Assembly: GCA_964626205.1 (NCBI GenBank)
Contig: CAZVED010000023.1
Location: 1-14,915 of the forward strand
Direction: 5' to 3'
DNA length: 14,915 nt
Origin: CAZVED01 sp964626205
Lineage (GTDB): Bacteria > Patescibacteriota > Patescibacteriia > SG8-24
A program made the translations under genes and the position numbers. Of this stretch, positions 1 to 5,823 are shown piece after piece. Each line of letters starts with the position of its first letter. Positions within the stretch are counted from its first letter, which is position 1. The notes under the pieces were generated by a model that searched no databases, was not told the origin of the DNA, and saw only the letters and a program-made list of their open reading frames with translations.

Positions 1-473
1 AGGAGAAGAAGGATCGCATCGAGGACGCCGTCTCGTCCACGAAGGCGGCGCTCGAAGAAGGCATTGTTCCTGGTGGCGGCGTAGCGCTCATTCGCGCGGC
101 CAAGGCGCTCGAGGCCTTCAAGCAGACGGAGATGTCCGCGGACGAGTACGTCGGTATCAGTATCCTCAAGCGTGCGTTGGAAGAACCGCTGCGCCAGATT
201 GCGAGAAATGCAGGCCAAGACGGATCCGTCGTCGCGGCCGAAGTCGCGAAGGGCGAAGGCGCATTCGGGTACAACGCCATGACTGGTGTCTACGAGGACA
301 TGGTGAAGGCCGGCATCATCGACCCGACCAAGGTGACGCGCTCGGCGCTGCAGCACGCGGCATCTATCTCCTCGCTCCTTCTCACGACCGAAGCGGTCGT
401 CACGGAGATTCCCAAGAAGGAAGAGCCGGCCATGGGCGGTCATGGGCACGGCGGGGGAATGATGGGAATGTGA
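1..473 (+). CDS. groL: Chaperonin GroEL, C-terminal part (5' end outside window)
   Basis: The last 156 residues of the 60-kDa chaperonin are read in frame from base 3 to a TGA at 471-473. GroEL forms the double-ring cytosolic folding chamber that works with GroES and ATP. The match rests on family signatures: EKKDRIEDAV, the glycine stretch VPGGGVALIRA, the block EEPLRQIARNAG, and DPTKVTRSALQHAAS near the end, all in canonical order and spacing. The protein ends in a Gly/Met-rich tail (GGHGHGGGMMGM), the flexible tail that sits inside the cavity in this family. The tail here is unusual in carrying two histidines. The intermediate and apical domains lie upstream of the window, so nothing can be said about groES or the promoter. 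A hairpin follows 27 bases after the stop, so groL probably ends its transcript here. Confidence 0.97.
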   Translation, partial: EKKDRIEDAVSSTKAALEEGIVPGGGVALIRAAKALEAFKQTEMSADEYVGISILKRALEEPLRQIARNAGQDGSVVAAEVAKGEGAFGYNAMTGVYEDMVKAGIIDPTKVTRSALQHAASISSLLLTTEAVVTEIPKKEEPAMGGHGHGGGMMGM

Positions 474-500
474 CGTAAGCAATTCCAGTAAAACGGTTTG

Positions 501-536
501 AGCTTAAAAGGGGCCTCACAAAGGCCTCTTTAAGCT
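501..536 (+). terminator. Hairpin after groL, probable terminator
   Basis: An imperfect inverted repeat pairs AGCTTAAAAGGGGCC (501-515) with GGCCTCTTTAAGCT (523-536) around a short loop, with one bulge. It starts 27 bases after the groL stop. Only a poor T run follows (TTATTTGGGTTG), so termination may be inefficient, or the stem may protect the mRNA 3' end. The -35 box of the next promoter begins 8 bases further on. Confidence 0.6.
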
Positions 537-544
537 TATTTGGG

Positions 545-573
545 TTGACAAACCGCCTGCGCCGTGCTATCGT
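545..573 (+). promoter_or_regulatory. Consensus-like sigma-70 promoter for the 632 gene
   Basis: A perfect -35 box TTGACA (545-550) is followed by exactly 17 bases and a -10 box TATCGT (568-573). The -10 box is preceded by TGC (565-567), making an extended -10. Transcription should start near base 580. This is the only promoter in the window with a full consensus -35 box, which implies strong constitutive expression of the small gene behind it. Confidence 0.75.
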
Positions 574-618
574 AGGGCGTCCATGTCGCAGCTTATCTCG
601 ACAGGATGAACCATCACC

Positions 619-624
619 AAGGAG
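619..624 (+). promoter_or_regulatory. Shine-Dalgarno site that selects a TTG start
   Basis: AAGGAG lies 7 bases before the TTG codon at 632-634, the optimal distance. It lies downstream of the predicted transcription start near 580. The later in-frame ATG at 749 has only GGAG four to five bases ahead of it. The strong site therefore favours the TTG start and a 151-residue product. Confidence 0.65.
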
Positions 625-631
625 AAGGTCC

Positions 632-1087
632 TTGCAAAAAAAGAACAAAAACAGGCGGATCATCGGTATCCGTCATCGGTACAACGCCTCCCATTTCGGC
701 CCAGCGCTTCCGCCGCAGGTTTGCCTCAGCGAGAACACACGGAGCGGGATGCACGAGATCTCTTTCCAGCTCAAGAGCGAGGAAGAGGAACGACGGTTCC
801 TCGCGCAGATCATCCGCAAAGGCGACCGCATCGCCATGTCCGGCTCGCGCCGAGCGGATGCACTCGCGTACGCCGTTGCGCATCGGGCGCACGAGGTCGG
901 TGCCACCGTGCACCGCATTCCCACGGACGACCTGCGCGATCACATGCTGCTCTCGCGTGACGACGCATCTAAGGTGCTTGCGAACACGCTGCGTTTCCAG
1001 TCAATAGCGTTCACGGAAGTGACGCCGCGGCAGGTGCGCATCTGGCGTGCGAAGCACAAGCTCGATCAGAGGTCGCTCGATCTCTGA
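632..1087 (+). CDS. Small orphan protein, possible degenerate IS110-type DEDD N-terminal domain
   Basis: This encodes 151 residues from a TTG start chosen for its AAGGAG site and the consensus promoter upstream; an in-frame ATG at 749 would give 112 residues. I do not recognise a named family. The element order resembles the N-terminal RuvC-like domain of IS110 transposases. A basic tail leads into RRIIGIRHRYN (first strand), then a helix (EEEERRFLAQIIRKG), a strand DRIAMSG, a helix, EVGATVHRIP (strand), RDDASKVLAN, and VTPRQVRIWRAKHKL. In IS110 proteins the matching spots read GID, EaTG and TDxxDAxxLAR. Here the first acidic residue would be Arg, the second Ser, and only part of the last acidic pair remains. 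The C-terminal transposase domain is absent, and no IS ends are seen. If the reading is right, this is a catalytically dead, domesticated nucleic-acid-binding domain. It is transcribed alone and closed by a strong terminator. Confidence 0.7.
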   Translation: MQKKNKNRRIIGIRHRYNASHFGPALPPQVCLSENTRSGMHEISFQLKSEEEERRFLAQIIRKGDRIAMSGSRRADALAYAVAHRAHEVGATVHRIPTDDLRDHMLLSRDDASKVLANTLRFQSIAFTEVTPRQVRIWRAKHKLDQRSLDL

Positions 1088-1091
1088 CGCC

Positions 1092-1126
1092 GCGGACCCC
1101 TTCCTCAGGGGTCCGCTTTTCTTTTT
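1092..1126 (+). terminator. Rho-independent terminator of the 632 gene
   Basis: A perfect 9-bp stem GCGGACCCC (1092-1100) pairs with GGGGTCCGC (1108-1116) around a 7-base loop. The T run TTTTCTTTTT follows at once. It begins 4 bases after the TGA stop, so the 632 gene is monocistronic. Confidence 0.92.
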
Positions 1127-1130
1127 CCGC

Positions 1131-1153
1131 CGCCCTGCTACCGTTAGCGGGCG
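1131..1153 (+). promoter_or_regulatory. Dyad overlapping an extended -10 box before the 1177 gene
   Basis: CGCCC(T)GCTA (1131-1140) is an inverted copy of TAGCGGGCG (1145-1153), with one bulged T and a 4-base centre. The dyad covers TGC-TACCGT (1136-1144), which has the extended -10 form seen at the other promoters of this window, though no -35 box is visible. It could be an operator for the HTH-like protein encoded next. The stem is also followed by a short T run (1157-1161), so it could be a second terminator in tandem with the one at 1092. Confidence 0.4.
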
Positions 1154-1176
1154 ATCTTTTTCGCATCGGAGGCGTC

Positions 1177-1503
1177 ATGGCGAAGGGACGGATCAAAGGA
1201 CCATCTGATGCCGATCTCGGCGTCTTTCTCGCAAAGCTTGCGGCATGGGACGGGTCAGACCCGTCTTTCCAGGATATCCTCGTCGACGCCGCGGTCCATG
1301 CGGCAGCGCTACGAGAACGTCACAAGGACGACATCGCGCTCCTGCCGGACCTCGAACGTCAGACGAACCTCCCGCAGTCGCTACTCAAGAAGTGGCTGGC
1401 AGGGCAGCAGCTTCCAAACAAGAAGCTCGCAATGACTGTCGTCGATGAGATTCGTGTCTTCCTTTCCCGTCGGCGCATCCCGCCCAGCAAACGCTCGAAT
1501 TAA
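1177..1503 (+). CDS. Small protein with a putative C-terminal helix-turn-helix
   Basis: This encodes 108 residues from an ATG with GGAGG (1168-1172) four bases upstream. No named family is recognised. The first half (residues 1-50) is predicted helical, with alternating acidic and Ala/Leu-rich stretches. The second half reads DLERQTNLPQSLLKKWLAGQ and then LPNKKLAMTVVDEI. This has the pattern of an XRE-type HTH, in which a helix is followed by a turn with a conserved Trp in the recognition helix (W-x-x-G-x-x-x-P). A basic tail (SRRRIPPSKR) ends the protein. A DNA-binding regulator is therefore plausible, and the dyad over its own -10 region would suit autoregulation. The gene lies between two terminators and is probably transcribed alone. 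Confidence 0.78.
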   Translation: MAKGRIKGPSDADLGVFLAKLAAWDGSDPSFQDILVDAAVHAAALRERHKDDIALLPDLERQTNLPQSLLKKWLAGQQLPNKKLAMTVVDEIRVFLSRRRIPPSKRSN

Positions 1504-1506
1504 AGC

Positions 1507-1532
1507 GCGGCCCATGTGGCCGCCTTTTCTTT
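1507..1532 (+). terminator. Short rho-independent terminator
   Basis: A 6-bp stem GCGGCC (1507-1512) pairs with GGCCGC (1518-1523) around the loop CATGT. It is followed by CTTTTCTTT. It starts 3 bases after the TAA of the 1177 gene. Confidence 0.85.
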
Positions 1533-1572
1533 AGGGGAAGACGCGCCTCTTTTAATTTCGCCTCAAATAGGC

Positions 1573-1578
1573 TATACT
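1573..1578 (+). promoter_or_regulatory. -10 box placed for a leaderless mRNA
   Basis: TATACT (1573-1578), preceded by GGC, is a near-perfect -10 box. The usual start point 7 bases on would be about 1585, only some 3 bases before the ATG at 1588. No good -35 box is seen 17 bases upstream (TTTTAA at 1550-1555). The transcript of the DUF4870-prfB-sua5 unit would then begin almost at its first codon. Confidence 0.6.
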
Positions 1579-1587
1579 GAAAGGGTT

Positions 1588-1890
1588 ATGTCAGAATCCG
1601 CACCGCAGAATCGCGTCATGGCAGGACTCTCGTACTTGAGCGTCCTCGTTTTCATTCCGCTCCTCATGGGCGGCTCCAGCGAATACGACCGTCACCACCT
1701 CCGCCAGGGGTTACTGCTGTTCATCGTCGGTGTCGTCGCGAGCCTCGGAGCATGGCTATGGTTCCCAATCTGGGCGATTCTGAATCTTGGCATCATCGCG
1801 GTATCGCTCTACGGATGCGTGCAGGCGCTGCAGGGACAGAAATGGACGATGCCGATTCTCGGACGCTACGCTCTCAAGATAAAACTTTAG
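1588..1890 (+). CDS. DUF4870 / Tic20-like small membrane protein
   Basis: This encodes 100 residues with three hydrophobic segments at about 11-27, 41-58 and 60-80. The layout follows the DUF4870 (Tic20-like) family. RVMAGLSYLSVLVFIPLL forms the first span, the polar loop DRHHLRQGLLLF contains the characteristic His-x-x-Gln start of the second span, and the third span is followed by a short basic C-terminus. The role of this family in bacteria is not established; it is an integral inner-membrane protein. An in-frame ATG at 1516 exists, but it lies inside the preceding terminator and upstream of the TATACT box, so 1588 is preferred. No Shine-Dalgarno site at a normal distance is present, in keeping with a leaderless start. 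The TAG stop is 2 bases before the prfB ATG, so the two genes are co-transcribed and probably translationally coupled. Confidence 0.85.
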   Translation: MSESAPQNRVMAGLSYLSVLVFIPLLMGGSSEYDRHHLRQGLLLFIVGVVASLGAWLWFPIWAILNLGIIAVSLYGCVQALQGQKWTMPILGRYALKIKL

Positions 1891-1892
1891 GT

Positions 1893-3006
1893 ATGAACAT
1901 CCAGGAGCAGCACCTCCACGATATCCAGTCGCTTGCGAAGCGCATCGACGATACGTGGAGGTTACTTTGACCTCGATACGACCCACGCCGAGATTTCGGC
2001 ATTGCAGGCAGAAACGCAGCTGCCTGATTTTTGGCAGGACAACGAGAACGCGCAGAAGGTGAGCAAGCGCCTCGCGGAGCTGGAAGAGTTCTATGGCGAA
2101 TGGAAAGGAATCCGCGATGACGTTGCCGAAACGATCGGATTCGGCGAGCTCGCCATGGAGGAAGGCGATGTCGCAGCGCAGGAGGAGTTCGTGAAGGCCG
2201 CGGAGGCGCTCACGAAGCGTTTCGAGAAGCTGGAGTTCACGACGATGATGGACGGGGAGCACGACACCTCCGATGCCATCGTCGCCGTGCATGCGGGCGC
2301 GGGTGGTACGGAAGCGCAGGACTGGGCGGAGATGCTTCTCCGCATGTTCCTCCGCTACGGCGAACGGAAGAACTGGGCTGTGAAGTTACTCGACGAGTCG
2401 CGCGGTGGTGAGGCTGGCATCAAGAGCGCCACGTTTTCGGTGGAGGGTCGTTACGCGTACGGCTACATGAAAGCCGAAGCCGGCGTGCATCGTCTCGTCC
2501 GCATTTCGCCGTACGATTCCGAGAAGCGCAGGCACACGTCGTTCGCGCTCGTCGAAGTACTGCCGGAACTTGGCGACATCAAGGAGATCGACATCAACCC
2601 GCAGGACATTCGCATCGACACGTTCCTCTCTTCCGGTAACGGCGGGCAGAGCGTGCAAACGACATACTCCGCGGTGCGTATCACGCACATCCCGACGAAC
2701 ATCGTCGTCTCGTGCCAGAACGAGCGGTCGCAATCGCAGAACAAGGAGGTCGCCATGCGCATCTTGCGCGCGAAGCTGCACGCTCGCGTCCTCGCCGAGC
2801 GCGACGCGCAGAAGAAGCAGTTGCGTGGAGAGTTCACGAGCGCGGAGTGGGGGAGTCAGATCCGTTCCTACGTGCTCCATCCGTACAAGATGGTGAAGGA
2901 TCATCGTACGGACCATGAATCATCCGACCCCGATGCCGTGCTGGAGGGCGACCTCGATGGATTCGTCGAGGCGTATCTCCGTCACAGCAAGGGTGAGGAG
3001 AAGTAA
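1893..3006 (+). CDS. prfB: Peptide chain release factor 2, made by +1 programmed frameshift
   Basis: The gene reads as join(1893-1967, 1969-3006) and gives 370 residues (E. coli RF2 has 365). RF2 recognises UGA and UAA in the ribosomal A site and triggers peptide release. Zero-frame translation gives 25 codons ending in an in-frame TGA at 1968-1970; shifting +1 at CTT continues with DLDTTHAEISALQ. The family then runs in order: LPDFWQD, AGAGGTEAQDWAEML, RRHTSFALVEVLPE, the catalytic GGQ at residues 250-252 (2641-2649), and SAVRITHIPT with NERSQSQNKEVAM. Numbering after the shift equals that of the E. coli protein. The stop-recognition tripeptide at 205-207 reads Ser-Pro-Tyr instead of the usual Ser-Pro-Phe. 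The sua5 start is 5 bases after the TAA. Confidence 0.97.
1957..1971 (+). other. prfB: RF2 autoregulatory +1 frameshift site
   Basis: An internal Shine-Dalgarno-like GGAGG (1957-1961) is separated by TTA from the slippery codon CTT (1965-1967). TGA (1968-1970) and a C (1971) follow. The elements and the 3-base spacing are those of the E. coli prfB site (AGGGGG-TAT-CTT-TGA-C). When RF2 is scarce, slow termination at UGA-C lets the tRNA slip +1 onto UUU and synthesis continues. Confidence 0.96.
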
Positions 3007-3011
3007 GCGGC

Positions 3012-3629
3012 ATGGGCACGCGACGCATCACTGTGGCGACCATCGCTGAAGCTGTCGCCGTCCTTCGCGCCGGTGGCGTCGTCGCGTTTCCGACCGAGAC
3101 CGCCTACGGTCTCGCAGCGGACCCAACGAACGCTCGTGCCGTCCGGAAGATCTACGCCATCAAAGGTCGCGCGCGGAGTAAAGGGCTGCCGCTCATCGCG
3201 GCATCCGCTGCGCAAGCAAGGCGTATCGTGAAACTCCCGCGTCCGCTCGTCGACCTCGTCGCAAAGCACTGGCCCGGACCGCTCACCGTCGTCGCGTCGT
3301 TGAATCCATCCACGCGCGTCGCGTACCGCGCAGCCGCGCAAAAGGGCACGGTCGCCATTCGTGTCTCTGCATCCTCGCTCGCTCGCTCGCTCGCCGAAGG
3401 ACTCGGTCGCCCCATCACCGCGACCTCAGCGAACATCTCCGGAGCAGGGGAGTGCTATAGTTCGTCTGCTGTCCGGAGGTCTTTCGCTGGTCGCAGCAAA
3501 GCAAGAAAGCCGGACTTTATCCTCGATGGAGGCCGCATCCCAAAACGTCCGCCATCGACTATCGTCACGATGAAGCGTGGTACGATGACAGTGATCCGAC
3601 AAGGAGCGGTCCGCATCACGGAAAGATGA
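3012..3629 (+). CDS. tsaC: L-threonylcarbamoyladenylate synthase, Sua5/YrdC family
   Basis: This encodes 205 residues, one YrdC domain and no C-terminal Sua5 domain, so TsaC/YrdC-type in length. The enzyme makes threonylcarbamoyl-AMP from threonine, bicarbonate and ATP, the first step of t6A37 modification of ANN-decoding tRNAs. Visible signatures are VAFPTETAYGLAADPTN (24-40), the KGR of the active site (51-53), HWPGPLTVV (86-94), VAIRVS (114-119), and TATSANISG (136-144) with Ser139 and Asn141. The segment LDGG...PSTIV lies near the end. The usual KPL after KxR reads KGLPL, a one-residue insertion. The start lies 5 bases after the prfB stop with GAGGAG upstream inside prfB, so it belongs to the same operon. 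Release factor and t6A genes commonly neighbour each other in bacteria. Confidence 0.94.
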   Translation: MGTRRITVATIAEAVAVLRAGGVVAFPTETAYGLAADPTNARAVRKIYAIKGRARSKGLPLIAASAAQARRIVKLPRPLVDLVAKHWPGPLTVVASLNPSTRVAYRAAAQKGTVAIRVSASSLARSLAEGLGRPITATSANISGAGECYSSSAVRRSFAGRSKARKPDFILDGGRIPKRPPSTIVTMKRGTMTVIRQGAVRITER

Positions 3630-3663
3630 GCGGGCACGGAAGGAGTTCATGAAAGGTGCCCGC
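3630..3663 (+). other. Hairpin after sua5/tsaC without a T run
   Basis: A perfect 8-bp stem GCGGGCAC (3630-3637) pairs with GTGCCCGC (3656-3663) around an 18-base loop, starting one base after the tsaC stop. No T run follows, so it is not a classical intrinsic terminator. It may mark the transcript end or be a 5' structure of the MFS mRNA. Confidence 0.5.
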
Positions 3664-3699
3664 CATTCCGATTATCGGCATTTCCCGTAAATCAAGCAC

Positions 3700-4893
3700 A
3701 TGCCCCACAGCACGCTCCGCACCTACATCGCGCACTATCTCGCTCCGCACCCATCCCGACAGGTGCGCGAGTTGTTCGTGTCGACCGCCATCCTCGATGC
3801 TGCTGTCGCAATGATCGCTTTGTTCGAGCCGATCTTCCTTTGGCAGCTCGGATTCTCCGTGCCGCAGATCGCGGGGTTCTACGTCGCCATGTACGTCGTG
3901 TATTTCTTCTTGCTTCCGTTCGGTGCGCGCATTTCGCGCAAACGCGGCAACGAGCACGCGATGCTGTTCAGCTCGCCGTTCCTCATCGCGTACTACCTCG
4001 CTTTCTTTGCCATTTCTTATCACCCAGCGTTCATGGCCGTTGCGGCCGTCGCGCTCGCGTTGCAGAAGGTGCTGTACTGGCCCGGATATCACGCCGATTT
4101 CGCCACGTGGGGCGCCGCGGACGAGAGTGGACGAGAAATCTCCAACCGCCAAGTCATCGCGGCGATGGCGACCATCTTCGCGCCGGTCGCAGGCGGCTTC
4201 CTCATCACGGCGTTCGGATTCGCCCCGTTGTTCGTCGTCGTCTCCCTGCTCATCCTGCTCTCGAACATTCCGCTTCTTGCAACGCCGGAGCAGTTCGAGG
4301 CGAAGGGGTTCGAGTACGCTCCGGCCATGCGACGCCTTGCTGAGCCGCGTAACCGCAGAAAACTTTTCGCGTTCTTCGGCTTCGGTGAGGAATTTGTCGC
4401 GCATGTCATTTGGCCTATTGCTATCGTCCTCATGATTCCGAATCCGTTCTCGCTCGGCATCGTCGTTTCGTTCGCCATGCTCGCCAACGCCGCGATGACA
4501 TTGTATGTCGGCCGCGCGACGGACGAGGGGAGCAAGCAGGCAGTGCTTCGGACGGGCGTCACGTACCTCACGCTGTCGTGGCTCGTCCGTCCGCTTATCT
4601 CCGGCGGGTTCGGTATTTTCCTCGTCGATGCCTACTATCGCGTCTCGAGGAACGCGGTGAATGTCCCGCTTGTCGCGCTCATTTACGACGGTGCACGTCG
4701 CGGCGATATCATGGAATCCGTCGTATTCTTCGAGCAGGCGCTTGCACTTGGAAAGATTCTTGCAGGCACGCTCTGCATCGCCGTGTTCTTGCTCGTTCCG
4801 GAGCCGTGGGTCGCGGCGTTCATTGTTGCGGCCGCGTTCACGGCTTTCTACGCGATCATGCCTGCGGAGGAGTGGAGTGACATCCGTCATTAG
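3700..4893 (+). CDS. Major facilitator superfamily transporter
   Basis: This encodes 397 residues with about eleven or twelve hydrophobic spans, the normal size for a 12-span MFS permease. Motif A-like loops occur after the second span (GARISRKRG, residues 75-83) and, as a weaker pseudo-repeat, around GRATDEGSKQ in the second half. This fits the two-fold MFS architecture. The substrate cannot be deduced. Short charged loops and the lack of signature motifs for sugar or peptide carriers leave an efflux or generic permease role open. The ATG at 3700 is the first possible start after an in-frame TAA at 3688. No Shine-Dalgarno sequence precedes it, so initiation may be leaderless or weak. The stop is 1 base before the rsmA ATG, and an rsmA GTG alternative would overlap it, so the two are co-transcribed. 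Confidence 0.88.
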   Translation: MPHSTLRTYIAHYLAPHPSRQVRELFVSTAILDAAVAMIALFEPIFLWQLGFSVPQIAGFYVAMYVVYFFLLPFGARISRKRGNEHAMLFSSPFLIAYYLAFFAISYHPAFMAVAAVALALQKVLYWPGYHADFATWGAADESGREISNRQVIAAMATIFAPVAGGFLITAFGFAPLFVVVSLLILLSNIPLLATPEQFEAKGFEYAPAMRRLAEPRNRRKLFAFFGFGEEFVAHVIWPIAIVLMIPNPFSLGIVVSFAMLANAAMTLYVGRATDEGSKQAVLRTGVTYLTLSWLVRPLISGGFGIFLVDAYYRVSRNAVNVPLVALIYDGARRGDIMESVVFFEQALALGKILAGTLCIAVFLLVPEPWVAAFIVAAAFTAFYAIMPAEEWSDIRH

Positions 4894-4894
4894 T

Positions 4895-5737
4895 ATGCGA
4901 GCCTCCGACCTACAGGATCTTCTCGCGAAGGTTGGTGCGCGCCCGATCAAGGCGCGTGGCCAGCATTTCTTGTTGGATGATGCTGTCGTGGCGAAGGTTG
5001 TCGCCGCAGCAGGCATTGCTCCGGGCGATACCGTACTCGAGATCGGCCCCGGCCCCGGTATTCTCACCGCCGCACTGCTCGATGCTGGAGCGTCAGTCAT
5101 CGCCGTCGAGCTCGATGTGAAGATGGTCCACTTACTCGAAGAACGGTTTGCAGGTCGCGACCTCCGTGTCATCCATGGTGACATCCTGCGTACGGATCTT
5201 TCCGCGCTCGGCCTCGCTCACGATGCAACGTACGCTGTCGTCGCGAACATCCCGTACAACATCACGACGCCGATCATCGAGATGTTCCTGGGCGCGACAC
5301 CATCACCGCGCTCGATGACGCTCATGGTGCAGAAGGAAGTCGCGGACCGCATCCTCGCGAAGCGCGGCGACATGAACGCGCTCGCCGTGTTCGTGCGCAC
5401 GTCCGCGCATGTCACGCGGGTGACGAATGTCGCACGCGGCGCCTTTCTTCCGCCACCGAAGGTCGAGTCGTCCGTTATCCACATTGTGCATAAGTCGGCG
5501 AAAGAAATGTCGGATTTTTTCGATGGCGCCGATCCGTCGATGTATGCCAAAATCGTTCGCGCGGCATTTCAGGGGAAGCGGAAGCAGCTACGGAACTCCC
5601 TTCGCGCGGTTGTTGCAGAAGACAAGGAACTCGAAAAATACTTCAATGCAGCAAAAATATCGCCATCCGAACGTCCCGAACAACTCGATCTCGATGACTG
5701 GCAGCGCCTTGCTCGCGCAGTAGCAAAAACCCCCTAG
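4895..5737 (+). CDS. rsmA: 16S rRNA dimethyladenosine transferase RsmA/KsgA
   Basis: This encodes 280 residues, the usual length. RsmA uses S-adenosylmethionine to dimethylate the two adjacent adenosines in the 3' helix 45 loop of 16S rRNA (A1518 and A1519 in E. coli) late in small-subunit assembly. Visible motifs are ARGQHFLLDD (20-29), the SAM-binding loop VLEIGPGPGILT (47-58), the acidic VELD (71-74), HGDIL (94-98), the catalytic NIPYNITTP (118-126) that holds the target base, and LPPPKVESSVI. The C-terminal helical domain with GKRKQLRNSL completes the family pattern. The ATG at 4895 is used here. An in-frame GTG at 4877 with GGAGGAG four bases upstream is a serious alternative that would add six residues and overlap the MFS gene. 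The TAG stop lies in the loop of the following terminator. Confidence 0.96.
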   Translation: MRASDLQDLLAKVGARPIKARGQHFLLDDAVVAKVVAAAGIAPGDTVLEIGPGPGILTAALLDAGASVIAVELDVKMVHLLEERFAGRDLRVIHGDILRTDLSALGLAHDATYAVVANIPYNITTPIIEMFLGATPSPRSMTLMVQKEVADRILAKRGDMNALAVFVRTSAHVTRVTNVARGAFLPPPKVESSVIHIVHKSAKEMSDFFDGADPSMYAKIVRAAFQGKRKQLRNSLRAVVAEDKELEKYFNAAKISPSERPEQLDLDDWQRLARAVAKTP

Positions 5738-5756
5738 GACATGGGGGTTTTTGCTA
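5721..5756 (+). terminator. Strong terminator overlapping the end of rsmA
   Basis: A perfect 14-bp stem TAGCAAAAACCCCC (5721-5734) pairs with GGGGGTTTTTGCTA (5743-5756) around the loop TAGGACAT. The rsmA stop codon lies in the loop. The A run on the left and T run on the right would allow it to work in both directions. It separates the housekeeping block from the surface-protein block. Confidence 0.93.
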
Positions 5757-5776
5757 TCGACTGAGCTTATTTTTCT

Positions 5777-5785
5777 TGCTATACT
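5777..5785 (+). promoter_or_regulatory. Extended -10 promoter of the surface-protein unit
   Basis: TGC followed by TATACT (5780-5785) forms an extended -10 box. No -35 consensus lies 17 bases upstream. Transcription should start near 5792, giving a leader of about 30 bases before the ATG at 5824. It is the only visible promoter for both the 5824 gene and the giant gene. Confidence 0.68.
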
Positions 5786-5823
5786 GATGAAGCTAGTAAG
5801 AGGGTCGAAAGGCGCGTAGCGAT

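Noticed and set aside
632..1087. A complete insertion sequence around the IS110-like gene
   Set aside because: The C-terminal transposase domain is missing and no IS end sequences are seen; the flanks are an ordinary promoter and terminator.
1516..1587. An upstream in-frame ATG that would lengthen the DUF4870 protein by 24 residues
   Set aside because: It lies inside the preceding terminator and before the TATACT box, and the extra residues do not fit the family's short N-terminus.
3453..3461. TGC-TATAGT inside tsaC as an internal promoter
   Set aside because: It matches the extended -10 form, but no -35 box is present and it falls in codons required by the enzyme, about 240 bases before the next start. 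Chance is more likely without transcript data.
3616..5184. A 522-codon open frame on the minus strand across the MFS gene and into rsmA
   Set aside because: The plus strand carries two clear genes here. The antisense product is a charged, Arg/Asp/Glu-rich string with no recognisable domain.
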